A DNA stretch of 64,000 nucleotides from Bacteroides fragilis. GTDB lineage: Bacteria; Bacteroidota; Bacteroidia; Bacteroidales; Bacteroidaceae. The notes beneath the pieces were generated by a model. That model saw only the letters and a list, made by a program, of their open reading frames with translations, was not told where the DNA came from and ran no database searches. Made by a program: the position numbers and the translations under genes. How positions within the stretch are numbered: the first letter of the stretch is position 1; each line of letters begins with the position of its first letter. Location: positions 1-64,000 of the forward strand of contig NZ_SZUU01000006.1 of NCBI RefSeq assembly GCF_019583405.1, in the 5' to 3' direction. This document shows, in pieces, positions 54,011 through 62,864 of the stretch.

Positions 54011-55393
54011 ATGAACAAAATCAACACCATCCTACTCTTGCTTTTTTGCTCAGTCTATTGCCTGGCACAACAGGCTACTATCCCCGTCCCTAAGCCCTTT
54101 CAGTTGAAATGGCATCAGGCAGAAATGGGAGCTGTATTCCACTATGACCTGCATGTATTCGACGGAGTACGCTACGGACAAGGCAACAACCGCATCAATC
54201 CGATAGAAGATTACAACATATTCAACCCGACGGAACTAAACACAGACCAGTGGGTGCTGGCAGCCAAAGCAGCCGGATGTAAGTTTGCCGTACTGACCGC
54301 CACTCATGAAACCGGTTTCGGTCTCTGGCAGAGTGACGTAAATCCTTATTGCCTCAAAGCCGTCAAATGGAGAGACGGCAAAGGAGACATCGTCCGTGAC
54401 TTTGTCAACTCTTGCCGCAAATACGGATTACAACCAGGTATCTACATCGGTATCCGGTGGAATTCTCTTTTGGGCATACACAATTTTAAAGCAGAAGGAG
54501 AAGGAGAATTTGCTCACAACCGGCAAGCATGGTACAAACGACTGTGTGAAAAGATGGTGACCGAACTTTGCACCCGTTATGGAGATCTATACATGATTTG
54601 GTTTGACGGCGGTGCCGATGATCCTCGTGGAGACGGACCGGACGTAGAGCCTATTGTGAATAAATATCAGCCTAATTGCCTGTTCTATCATAATATAGAT
54701 CGTGCGGATTTTCGTTGGGGTGGTTCCGAAACGGGTACCGTAGGTTATCCTTGCTGGTCTACCTTCCCCGCACCTTGCTCACATCACAAGCGGATAGAAA
54801 GCAACGTCGATCAAATCGAACTGTTGAAGCATGGCGACAAAGATGGAAAATACTGGGTACCAGCCATGGCAGATACTCCTTTGCGTGGAGCCAACGGCCG
54901 TCATGAATGGTTCTGGGAACCGGACGACGAAAACAACATCTATCCATTGAACGAACTAATGGATAAATATGAAAAATCTGTAGGGCGGAACGCTACCCTG
55001 ATTTTAGGTCTGACACCCGATCCGAACGGATTAATCCCGACGGGAGACGAACAACGCCTGAAAGAATTCGGTACGGAAATCAATCGTCGCTTCTCTTCTC
55101 CATTAGCCCAGACATCGGGACAGAAAAAAAGTATGACCCTGAAACTGGACAAAAAGCAACCGGTGAACTACTGCATTATTCAAGAAAACATACAGAATGG
55201 AGAACGTATCCGCCAATATAAAGTAGAAGCCAAGGTAAATGGAAAGTGGCAAACAGTTTGTTCAGGAGAATCTGTCGGACACAAACGCATCGAAAAATTC
55301 GATCCGGTAGAGACCACAGTACTACGACTGACTGTTCTACAATCCATTGCAGTACCTGATATTATCAATTTCAGTGCTTTTTCTGTCAACTAA
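54011..55393 (+). CDS. GH29 alpha-L-fucosidase, second copy
   Basis: The 460-residue secreted enzyme (signal cleaved near CLAQ) has the GH29 pattern: HQAEMGAVFHYDLHVF, FAVLTATHETGFGLWQ and the nucleophile Asp199 in MIWFDGGADD. A C-terminal beta domain (about 365-460) carries a discoidin-like end. It differs widely from the fucosidase at 39676 (for example HYDLHVF where the other has HWGIYAV), so the two probably have different linkage or chain preference. It sits between a sulfatase and a GH36-like gene with short gaps. Confidence 0.87.
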   Translation: MNKINTILLLLFCSVYCLAQQATIPVPKPFQLKWHQAEMGAVFHYDLHVFDGVRYGQGNNRINPIEDYNIFNPTELNTDQWVLAAKAAGCKFAVLTATHETGFGLWQSDVNPYCLKAVKWRDGKGDIVRDFVNSCRKYGLQPGIYIGIRWNSLLGIHNFKAEGEGEFAHNRQAWYKRLCEKMVTELCTRYGDLYMIWFDGGADDPRGDGPDVEPIVNKYQPNCLFYHNIDRADFRWGGSETGTVGYPCWSTFPAPCSHHKRIESNVDQIELLKHGDKDGKYWVPAMADTPLRGANGRHEWFWEPDDENNIYPLNELMDKYEKSVGRNATLILGLTPDPNGLIPTGDEQRLKEFGTEINRRFSSPLAQTSGQKKSMTLKLDKKQPVNYCIIQENIQNGERIRQYKVEAKVNGKWQTVCSGESVGHKRIEKFDPVETTVLRLTVLQSIAVPDIINFSAFSVN

Positions 55394-55402
55394 TTCATAC
55401 GC

Positions 55403-57478
55403 ATGAAAAGATATTTCATCATAAGTTTGCTTACTTTGGCAAGTACGGTCGCTCCTCTGACGGCTGTACTTGCCCAAAGTTCTTTTATCTACAAAAAAGG
55501 TAAATCGTTCAAAGAAGTAAGCGCCTACCAGATGCCTCAGGCTATCCGCTTGGACAGAACGGCAGAACCGGTCATTTATGAGAATACAATTCCTGAAAAT
55601 GCAACCACTATATGCTACCGCATCCAACTGCCGTCTTATGTGCGGGGGACATTCTTCAGCCGGGATTCCCGCCCCGGAGATTACGAATGGCCCAACAATA
55701 CCAACCGCCTCTTGCCTTGGATGTTCAACCATTTGACAGATCTTACCCGAGACGACTATCCGGGGATTCCTTCCAACGCACGTCCTTCTACATTGGGAGA
55801 CGCTTTATTGTTGCAAATGACCGATGGAAGCTATCTGTTCACCAAAGCAGTAGCGGGTGATAACAGTCTCAGTTGGTTTCAGGTAAATACGGACGGATCA
55901 CTCAATTTATATGTATCGACATTGGGAACCGACCCGCTCGAACACAAAGTACCGGTAGCACTGGTTCAAAGTGCCGGAAACATTTATCAGGTATTCCGGC
56001 AGGCTTACGAAACCTTGATATCCGACCGGAACGTATCGGCCCTGCAAAAGCGCACGAAAAAGAACTATTTTGAAGCTCTGAACTATCTGGGATGGTGTAC
56101 CTGGGAGCATTACCATTTCGATATTGATGAAACAAAAATCCTGAATGACCTGGATGCCATCGAAACCTCCGGGATTCCTGTACGTTATGTATTGATCGAC
56201 GATGGTCACCTGGCCAACAAGAATCGTCAACTGACAAGTTTTACCCCCGATCCCCAACGTTTCCCGAACGGATGGGCTCCGATCATGGCACACAAAAACA
56301 AAGATAAAATACGTTGGATGGGATTGTGGTATGCCCTCTCAGGATATTGGATGGGAATCTCCGCCGATAATGATTTTCCAGCCCATGTGAAAACCAGCCT
56401 CTATCCTTTCAACGGTAGTCTCTTGCCCGGTAAAAGTGCCCCGAACATCGACACTTTCTACCAGTATTACGTTCATTCCCTGAAAGCCTATGGATTCGAC
56501 TTTCTCAAAGTAGACAATCAGGCATTCACTTTACCACTCTACATGGGCTCCACTGAAGTTGTACGTCAGGCGAAAGAGTGTAATCTGGCATTGGAAAAGC
56601 AGACTCACGAACAGCAGATAGGGCTGATGAACTGCATGGCTCAAAACGTACTTAACACGGATCACACCCTACATAGCGGAGTCGCCCGTGTCAGCATTGA
56701 CTATACTAAATACAATGAGAACATGGCCAAGTCGCATCTCTTCCAATCATACACCAACACATTACTGCAAGGGCAAACCGTATGGCCGGATCACGATATG
56801 TTTCATTCCAGCGATACGATCTGTGGCAGTTTGATGGCTCGTTCCAAGGCTATTTCAGGCGGGCCGGTCTATCTGTCCGATTCTCCGAAAGAATTTATAA
56901 AAGAGAATATTTTCCCACTGATTGATAAAGACGGCAAGATATTCCGCCCGGAAGCACCTGCCATTCCGACTCCTGAATCGATATTGACCAATCCGCTGCA
57001 AGACGGAAAGACATACCGGGTATTCGCTCCTACAGGTGACGAGGCTGTATCCCTAATTTGTTACAACCTCAACACCTCACCCAAACACCGGAAAGTAACC
57101 GCCGGGATAGACCCGAAGGATTATCTGTTACGCGAAACACTGACCGGCAAACCAACACCTCAACAAAAACGAGTAATTCTATTCGACTGGAACAATCAGA
57201 CAGCCACCGAACTGACCGGTAAACAAACTGTAGATTTGGATGGATTTACCGACCGTCTATTTCATCTCTGTCCGATTCGTGACGGATGGGCCGTTATCGG
57301 GATACAGGAAAAATATCTGTCACCTGCGACCATCCGGATTCTATCTTCCACCCCGGACAAGTTGGTTATCAATGTACTTTCTCCGGGAACTCTGAAAATA
57401 TGGACAGAGAACTCCGGAAAACAAGAACTGAGAAGTATTCAGGTAAAAGAAACCGGAAAAATGACCATCAAAAAATAA
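55403..57478 (+). CDS. Sip1/raffinose synthase-type alpha-galactosidase-like enzyme
   Basis: The 691-residue secreted protein resembles the raffinose synthase/seed imbibition (Sip1) branch of GH36. Key parts are LGWCTWEHYHFDIDE, YVLIDDGHL, GFDFLKVDNQAF with the likely nucleophile Asp near 371, and TVWPDHDMF with SGGPVYLSD as further active-site segments. In bacteria such proteins are usually hydrolases of alpha-galactosides rather than synthases. The presence of a signal peptide and a sulfatase operon supports a glycan-degrading role. The exact linkage is not known. Confidence 0.78.
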   Translation: MKRYFIISLLTLASTVAPLTAVLAQSSFIYKKGKSFKEVSAYQMPQAIRLDRTAEPVIYENTIPENATTICYRIQLPSYVRGTFFSRDSRPGDYEWPNNTNRLLPWMFNHLTDLTRDDYPGIPSNARPSTLGDALLLQMTDGSYLFTKAVAGDNSLSWFQVNTDGSLNLYVSTLGTDPLEHKVPVALVQSAGNIYQVFRQAYETLISDRNVSALQKRTKKNYFEALNYLGWCTWEHYHFDIDETKILNDLDAIETSGIPVRYVLIDDGHLANKNRQLTSFTPDPQRFPNGWAPIMAHKNKDKIRWMGLWYALSGYWMGISADNDFPAHVKTSLYPFNGSLLPGKSAPNIDTFYQYYVHSLKAYGFDFLKVDNQAFTLPLYMGSTEVVRQAKECNLALEKQTHEQQIGLMNCMAQNVLNTDHTLHSGVARVSIDYTKYNENMAKSHLFQSYTNTLLQGQTVWPDHDMFHSSDTICGSLMARSKAISGGPVYLSDSPKEFIKENIFPLIDKDGKIFRPEAPAIPTPESILTNPLQDGKTYRVFAPTGDEAVSLICYNLNTSPKHRKVTAGIDPKDYLLRETLTGKPTPQQKRVILFDWNNQTATELTGKQTVDLDGFTDRLFHLCPIRDGWAVIGIQEKYLSPATIRILSSTPDKLVINVLSPGTLKIWTENSGKQELRSIQVKETGKMTIKK

Positions 57479-57498
57479 TCCTCTAATATATAATTACG

Positions 57499-59055
57499 AT
57501 GAATAAGAAAATAATTATCCCCCTCGCACTGGCCCCACTGGCTGCTCCGGCTCTGCAAGCCCAACACCAGCAACCGAACGGACGTACGGACACACGCCCC
57601 AACATCATTCTCTTCATGGTAGACGACATGGGCTGGCAAGATACATCCCTGCCCTTCTGGACCCAAAAGACACACTACAACGAAGTCTACGAAACTCCTA
57701 ACATGGAACGCCTTGCCAAACAAGGTATGATGTTCACCCAAGCCTATGCCAGCAGCATCAGTTCGCCCACCCGCTGTAGTCTGATTACGGGAACTAACGC
57801 CGCCCGTCACCGGGTGACCAACTGGACATATCCCAAAGGACAACAAACGGATCGTCCGAGCGATGTATTCAACGTAGCGGATTGGAACGTTAACGGGGTT
57901 TGCCAGGTTCCTAACATCGACCACACATTTCAGGCAACCTCACTGGCAGAAATTCTGAAAGATAATGGCTACCACACGATTCATTGTGGAAAAGCACATT
58001 TCGGTGCCGTCAACACTCCTGGAGAGAGTCCTTATCACATGGGCTTTGAAGTAAACATAGCCGGACACGCAGGAGGCGGATTAGCAAGCTACCTGGGTGA
58101 AAATAATTACGGAAACCGGACGGATGGTAAACCGAGTCCCTGGTTCGCCGTTCCGGGATTAGAGAAATACTGGGGAACCGATACTTTCGTCAGTGAAGCC
58201 CTGACACTCGAAGCTATCAAAGCACTTGATCATGCCAAAGAGTACAATCAGCCCTTCTTCCTCTACATGGCCCATTATGCAATCCATGTTCCGATTGATA
58301 AGGACAAACGCTTCTATCAAAAATATATCGATAAAGGGTTGACTCCCAAAGAAGCTGCTTACGCCGCTCTGATCGAAGGTATGGACAAAAGTTTGGGTGA
58401 CCTGATGGACTGGCTGGATAAAAACGGAGAAGTAGACAATACCATCGTTATCTTTATGAGTGACAACGGTGGTCTATCCAGCGAACCGGGATGGCGTGAC
58501 GGAAAACTGCACACGCAGAACTCTCCCCTCAACAGCGGGAAAGGATCGGCTTACGAAGGCGGTGTACGCGAACCGATGATTGTCCGCTGGCCGGGTGTTG
58601 TAAAACCGGATACAAAGTGTGATAAATATCTGATTATCGAAGATTTCTATCCGACTATACTCGAGATGGCACAAATCAAACACTATAAGACAGTGCAGCC
58701 GATCGACGGAATTAGTTTTATGCCTCTTCTGACACAGACCGGCGATCCATCCAAAGGACGCAGCCTACATTGGAACTTCCCTAATCATTGGGGAAACGAC
58801 GGTCCCGGCATCGGTCCGACCTGTACGGTACGTAAAGGTGATTGGAAGTTGATTTACTACTATGACAGCGGCAAAAAAGAGTTGTTCAATATTCCGGAGG
58901 ACATCGGTGAAAAGAATAATTTGGCAGCCCTACATCCGGAGATCGTGAAAAATTTATCAAAAGAATTGGGCAACTATTTACGCAAGGTAGGTGGACAACG
59001 CCCTTCATTTAAGGCAACCGGAAAGCCGTGTCCCTGGCCGGATGAAATCAAATAA
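57499..59055 (+). CDS. sulfatase (formylglycine-dependent), second copy
   Basis: The 518-residue enzyme has a signal peptide (LQAQ), the metal site NIILFMVDDMGWQD and the motif SSPTR at 88-92. Ser88 would become formylglycine. HCGKAHFG and FMSDNGGLSSE also fit S1 sulfatases. It differs from the sulfatase at 52557 (VDDMGWQ compared with ADQYRGD), so the pair likely attack different sulfate positions. It is the last gene of the operon. Confidence 0.92.
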   Translation: MNKKIIIPLALAPLAAPALQAQHQQPNGRTDTRPNIILFMVDDMGWQDTSLPFWTQKTHYNEVYETPNMERLAKQGMMFTQAYASSISSPTRCSLITGTNAARHRVTNWTYPKGQQTDRPSDVFNVADWNVNGVCQVPNIDHTFQATSLAEILKDNGYHTIHCGKAHFGAVNTPGESPYHMGFEVNIAGHAGGGLASYLGENNYGNRTDGKPSPWFAVPGLEKYWGTDTFVSEALTLEAIKALDHAKEYNQPFFLYMAHYAIHVPIDKDKRFYQKYIDKGLTPKEAAYAALIEGMDKSLGDLMDWLDKNGEVDNTIVIFMSDNGGLSSEPGWRDGKLHTQNSPLNSGKGSAYEGGVREPMIVRWPGVVKPDTKCDKYLIIEDFYPTILEMAQIKHYKTVQPIDGISFMPLLTQTGDPSKGRSLHWNFPNHWGNDGPGIGPTCTVRKGDWKLIYYYDSGKKELFNIPEDIGEKNNLAALHPEIVKNLSKELGNYLRKVGGQRPSFKATGKPCPWPDEIK

Positions 59056-59386
59056 CGACTATATACTTTATTGTAACAACGATTCTGAAAATGACTGATG
59101 TGGTTTTCAGAATCGTAATTGCACACCCTATCATAATCTGCAACTTTCACTTGCCTTCCCTCTATCTGCTCTACATCCCCAACATTCACTTCTGAAAGAT
59201 ATTGGAGTAAAATTTCGTCTATTTGAGGAACTTCTTTTAAAGGACAATTTAAATCCACCTTAAAGTCAAAAACTCCTCGTACATACCTGATGAGAAAGCT
59301 GGTTTTTCATTTAATTCAATCAATGCTCCCCAAGAGCAGAAAAAGAAGGAATAGTACTGTGTAGTCGCTCTTGAATACATTAAAAA
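59056..59386. other. gene-poor region with a possible minus-strand remnant
   Basis: No intact gene is seen. On the minus strand, frame fragments read SWGALIELNEKPAFSSGMYE and then, after a frame change, VFDFKVDLNCPLKEVPQIDE up to about 59075. They look like one decayed gene, but I do not recognise the family. The sequence GATTCTGAAAA / TTTTCAGAATC (about 59081-59114) forms a hairpin soon after the last sulfatase and may end its transcript. Confidence 0.4.
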
Positions 59387-59428
59387 GTTCGCAAATTTTG
59401 CGAACATCAAAATATAGTGTTATATTTG
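59387..59428 (+). promoter_or_regulatory. higBA promoter with overlapping operator palindrome
   Basis: TTTG (59397-59400) and TATATTTG (59421-59428) are 20 bases apart, a full Bacteroidetes promoter. The 19-base palindrome GTTCGCAAATTTTGCGAAC (59387-59405) covers the -33 element. A repressor bound there, most likely HigA with or without HigB, would block the promoter. Confidence 0.75.
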
Positions 59429-59448
59429 CATCCGTAAAAACAACCAAT

Positions 59449-59763
59449 ATGGAGATAATTTTCGACAAGGAGTATTTACGGGATTTGTATGTTACCGGAA
59501 AAGCCGATAAAAAACATCGGTTTCAACCGGAGATTATCCGTAAATATATCCACATCATTGATTTGATGATTGAAAAGACTGATATAACGGCTTTGGCTCA
59601 ATATAACTCACTGAATTATGAAAAACTAAAAGGTGATAAAGCGGGATTGTCTTCTGTAAGAGTGAACAATCAATACCGTATTGAGTTTGAAGAGAGAATC
59701 AGGGATGGCGAAATTATCGCTACGATATGTAATATAACAGAATTGTCGAACCATTATAAATAG
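59449..59763 (+). CDS. higB: HigB-type toxin (RelE/ParE superfamily)
   Basis: The 104-residue protein begins MEIIFDKEYLRDLYVTGKAD and contains LNYEKLKGDKAGLSSVRVNNQYRIEFE, the HigB pattern with the conserved LKG and R-x-QYRI segments. HigB toxins are ribosome-dependent mRNA endonucleases. I chose ATG 59449 because the promoter's transcript starts between an earlier in-frame ATG and this one. The antitoxin gene follows by 11 bases, in the toxin-first order usual for higBA. Confidence 0.87.
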   Translation: MEIIFDKEYLRDLYVTGKADKKHRFQPEIIRKYIHIIDLMIEKTDITALAQYNSLNYEKLKGDKAGLSSVRVNNQYRIEFEERIRDGEIIATICNITELSNHYK

Positions 59764-59774
59764 GAGGAATGGAT

Positions 59775-60122
59775 ATGAATGCTGCTACACAAGGGATTGA
59801 CCCCAAAATGATTGCCAATAATCTTACTCCTGCATATCCAACCCATCCGGGTGAGATTTTGAAGGATGAAATCGAGTATAGGGGAATATCCCAGCGCAAA
59901 TTAGCGAAACAGATGGGATTGGGATATTCCGTTTTGAACGAGATACTGAACGCCCGCCGCCCGATGACTGAGAAGACCGCTTTACTTTTTGAGGCCGCTT
60001 TGGGAGTTGAAGCGGAATCGTTAATGCGTCTCCAGCTGAAATACAATATGCAGACCACCCGCAAAGACCAGACATTCATGGAGCGACTGGCACAAGTACG
60101 TAAAGTAGCAGCGGTACTCTGA
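59775..60122 (+). CDS. higA: HigA-type antitoxin (HTH XRE)
   Basis: The 115-residue protein has a helix-turn-helix in ISQRKLAKQMGLGYSVLNEI, preceded by PTHPGEILKDEIEYRG, the HigA family pattern. It should neutralise HigB and repress the operon at the palindrome at 59387. An earlier in-frame ATG at 59769 is only 1 base from the strong ribosome site AGGAGG (59762-59767). The ATG at 59775 has a normal 7-base gap, so it is the better start. Confidence 0.88.
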   Translation: MNAATQGIDPKMIANNLTPAYPTHPGEILKDEIEYRGISQRKLAKQMGLGYSVLNEILNARRPMTEKTALLFEAALGVEAESLMRLQLKYNMQTTRKDQTFMERLAQVRKVAAVL

Positions 60123-60169
60123 ATCTATTATCTATAACTTATAGGATACTTTAAATTAAGATTATAAGT

Positions 60170-60355
60170 AAAGAGCTAGGATGAGCAGTAAACTTAGAAT
60201 CCATTTTGTTTTCCAAGTGCTCTATACGTTGACTTATGGAATAGCCTTTAAGAAGATATTCCTTTAATACCTTATTCGCCTATTGCCCAAACTGAATCCT
60301 TTATCAATTCTTCCTCCTTAAATATAGGACGGATTTGACGAATAGAGAAATTGTA
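60170..60355 (-). pseudogene. remnant of a RhuM/ORF6N-like gene
   Basis: On the minus strand one frame reads SIRQIRPIFKEEELIKDSVW and then another reads FGQ, a stop, and ANKVLKEYLLKGYSISQRIE followed by HLENKMDSKF. This pattern (KE.EL..DSV, then WANKVLKEYLLKGY) matches virulence-associated RhuM or ORF6N-domain proteins. The middle is deleted, the frame is shifted and the expected Trp codon is TAG. It is a dead fragment beside the toxin-antitoxin pair. Confidence 0.55.
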
Positions 60356-60364
60356 CACGCAATG

Positions 60365-60410
60365 GGAGAACCCAAAGAACTACGCATCTTTCGGTTCTCC
60401 TTTCTGTCTT
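60365..60410 (+). terminator. terminator of the higBA region
   Basis: GGAGAACC (60365-60372) pairs with GGTTCTCC (60393-60400), with AAAGA/TCTTT inside, followed by TTTCTGTCTT. Confidence 0.7.
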
Positions 60411-60413
60411 ATA

Positions 60414-61061
60414 TCAAACAATAGACAAAATAGTTTCCGCCTTGTCTACTATATAATCCGGACAGAATGATTCAAGCTCCGTACGGGGGCGGAATCCCCA
60501 CGTGACTCCACAGGAAGTAACTCCGCTATTGATAGCCGTCTGCATATCCACTCCCGAATCGCCGACATACAGCACTTCGTCTTTCGAAGCACCGGCAATC
60601 TGCAAAATATCATGCACCACAGCAGGATCCGGCTTCACCTTCACTCCCTCACGCTGCCCAAATACAGCAACAAATCGGATTCCTGGGAAATAATGTGCTA
60701 TCAACTTCTCGGTGGCTGCCTGATATTTATTGGAAGCCACGGCCAATTTGTAATCTTTATCCTGCAATGTTTCCAACAATTCCGGAATTCCCGGATAAGG
60801 GCGACTCTCATCGACATTATGCCGGTCATAATGCAAAAGAAATTCTTTACGAACCCGAAGAACATTCTCTTCTGTTTTCTCTCCTTCGGGCAATGCACGC
60901 TCAAATAACTTGTTGATGCCGTTACCCACCATAAAATTATAGGAAGAGACTTCATGAATCGGATATCCCAAAGTTTGCAAAGCATAATTTGTACTATGTG
61001 CCAAATCGGCAATGGTATTCAATAAAGTACCATCCAAATCGAATATTATCAGTTTTTTCAT
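60414..61061 (-). CDS. HAD family phosphatase, phosphoglycolate phosphatase-like
   Basis: The 215-residue protein carries the HAD motifs: I is IFDLDGTLLNT (nucleophile Asp9), II is VASNKYQ, III is KVKPDP and IV is YVGDSGVDMQTA. The helical cap between I and II fits the phosphoglycolate phosphatase (Gph) type. The substrate is not certain. I chose MKKLIIF as the start; a 21-residue upstream extension lacks features and covers the promoter element at 61087. Confidence 0.86.
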   Translation of the reverse strand: MKKLIIFDLDGTLLNTIADLAHSTNYALQTLGYPIHEVSSYNFMVGNGINKLFERALPEGEKTEENVLRVRKEFLLHYDRHNVDESRPYPGIPELLETLQDKDYKLAVASNKYQAATEKLIAHYFPGIRFVAVFGQREGVKVKPDPAVVHDILQIAGASKDEVLYVGDSGVDMQTAINSGVTSCGVTWGFRPRTELESFCPDYIVDKAETILSIV

Positions 61062-61086
61062 ATCTTCTATACCTCTATGTTTACGA

Positions 61087-61094
61087 CAAAGATA
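61087..61094 (-). promoter_or_regulatory. -7 element of the HAD phosphatase gene
   Basis: On the minus strand this is TATCTTTG, a perfect TAnnTTTG, 25 bases before the start codon at 61061. Confidence 0.5.
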
Positions 61095-61263
61095 CGGATA
61101 ATTCAGCGCTAACTTTACTGTCACCCCACCGACAAGCTTTATAATAATTGTTAACGGGAGGACGACAGTGACAAAAAAAGGATTGAATTTTGAGGGATAA
61201 AGCTCTTATACACGTATTTATTATTAGTAACTATCTATTCTGATACTTTAAAAACACACCTGT

Positions 61264-62397
61264 ATGAAACAACCGGTAAAACAACGATTAGAATCATTGG
61301 ATGCTTTAAGAGGACTGGATCTCTTTTTTCTGGTGGCATTAGGCCCCTTGTTAAGAACGCTAATCAGAGCCATAGACTCTCCCCATTTAAACGAAGTAAG
61401 CTGGTGCCTCCGACACGTCGACTGGATCGGTTTTTCCCCGTGGGACTTAATTATGCCCCTGTTCCTCTTCATGTCCGGAATCTCTATTCCTTTCGCTTTA
61501 TCCCGCTTCAAAGGAAAGGCAGACAAGGGCAAACTGATCTACCGGTTATGCAAACGGGTGGTGTTACTCTGGATCTTCGGCATGATGTGCCAAGGCAACT
61601 TGTTGTCTCTTGATCCTGATCACCTGTATCTGTATACAAACACTTTGCAATCCATTGCCACAGGATATATTGCAGCAGCCTTATTGTTTCTCTATACCGA
61701 CAGAAAAACTCAAATAATTCTTTCCGTTATATTGCTGCTTATCTACTGGGCTGCCATGAAATTCATCAGTATCGACGGCTTCGGAGGTGGCAACTATACC
61801 CCCGAAGGTAATCTGGCAGAATGGATCGACCGAACCGTATTAGGACGTTTCCGCGATGGGGCTTCCGTAGAAAACGGAACGGTGATTTTCGCTGAAGGTT
61901 ACTATTATACATGGATACTGAGCAGCCTGAATTTTATTGTCACGGTGCTGACCGGATTGTTTGCCGGCTACATTGCTAAAGACACGACAGAGGGTAAGCG
62001 CAAACTTCAGTTGTATTTTGGCATCGGTGCAGGCATGGTTCTCGCAGGTTGGACATGGGGACTCGTATTTCCCGTTATCAAAACCGTATGGACCAGTTCA
62101 ATGGTATTGGTCAGCAGTGGTTACTGCTTCCTGTTGATGGGACTGTTTTATTACTGGATCGACTATAAACAACACCGCTCCCACCTGACGTTGCTGAAAG
62201 TATACGGTATGAACTCTATCCTCGCCTATTTGCTGGATTGTATTTTCGATTTCCGATGTATCGGACATTCGCTATTTTATGGGCTCGAACCTTATATGGG
62301 AGCCTATTATCCTGTATTAATTTCTTTAGTCAGCGCATCCGTTGTATATGTCATCTTATGGCTACTCTACCAGCGTTCCATCTTCCTGAGAGTATAG
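61264..62397 (+). CDS. DUF5009 / heparan-alpha-glucosaminide acetyltransferase-like membrane protein
   Basis: The 377-residue protein has about ten transmembrane helices. It begins RLESLDALRGLDLFFLVALG, and PWDLIMPLFLFMSGISIPFA follows. Such proteins (NagX/YeiB, DUF5009) are related to lysosomal HGSNAT, which moves acetyl groups across a membrane to glucosamine ends. The bacterial substrate is unknown. It is transcribed away from the HAD gene, and two small-gap genes follow. Confidence 0.75.
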   Translation: MKQPVKQRLESLDALRGLDLFFLVALGPLLRTLIRAIDSPHLNEVSWCLRHVDWIGFSPWDLIMPLFLFMSGISIPFALSRFKGKADKGKLIYRLCKRVVLLWIFGMMCQGNLLSLDPDHLYLYTNTLQSIATGYIAAALLFLYTDRKTQIILSVILLLIYWAAMKFISIDGFGGGNYTPEGNLAEWIDRTVLGRFRDGASVENGTVIFAEGYYYTWILSSLNFIVTVLTGLFAGYIAKDTTEGKRKLQLYFGIGAGMVLAGWTWGLVFPVIKTVWTSSMVLVSSGYCFLLMGLFYYWIDYKQHRSHLTLLKVYGMNSILAYLLDCIFDFRCIGHSLFYGLEPYMGAYYPVLISLVSASVVYVILWLLYQRSIFLRV

Positions 62398-62567
62398 AGA
62401 AACACGGGCAACGAATTCGCCGACAAGTAGATACGGCTATCATAATCTTTGTTAACGGAGAGACAGAATCAGTCCGGAAAGCTTCTTTTTAAAAGAAAAT
62501 ATTTTAAGTTTGTGAAATAGCAATAAAAAGGGAAGAATTTGAACTTAAAAATGGAAAGGAGACGCTT

Positions 62568-62864
62568 ATGGGATCAAAGAAAACAGACTTAATGCGTATT
62601 TCATATTTTGTAGCCATCGTGATACTGGTATGTCTGATAGGTAATCTCAAGGACCTTTGGCTACAATCGTGGACCGACCTGATCATCTATCTGATAGTCC
62701 TGTTTGCCGCCGCCGAATGCTTGTTCAGTACGTTTGCACGTATCCGCGCAGTCGGAGAGTGGAAACAACCCCGTTGGCTGACTTCTGTCTCCTTGCTGAT
62801 TTACGGAATCTTTTTCTTCGGAACCCTATTTTTTATCGGAGATTTCTTAATAAACAAGTTATGA
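62568..62864 (+). CDS. small three-helix membrane protein
   Basis: The 98-residue protein is mostly hydrophobic, with helices at about 11-27, 36-54 and 70-95. No family is recognised. A ribosome site GGAAAGGAG precedes the ATG. Its stop overlaps the start of the next gene by four bases (ATGA), so the two are coupled. It may support or regulate the hydrolase encoded next. Confidence 0.72.
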   Translation: MGSKKTDLMRISYFVAIVILVCLIGNLKDLWLQSWTDLIIYLIVLFAAAECLFSTFARIRAVGEWKQPRWLTSVSLLIYGIFFFGTLFFIGDFLINKL

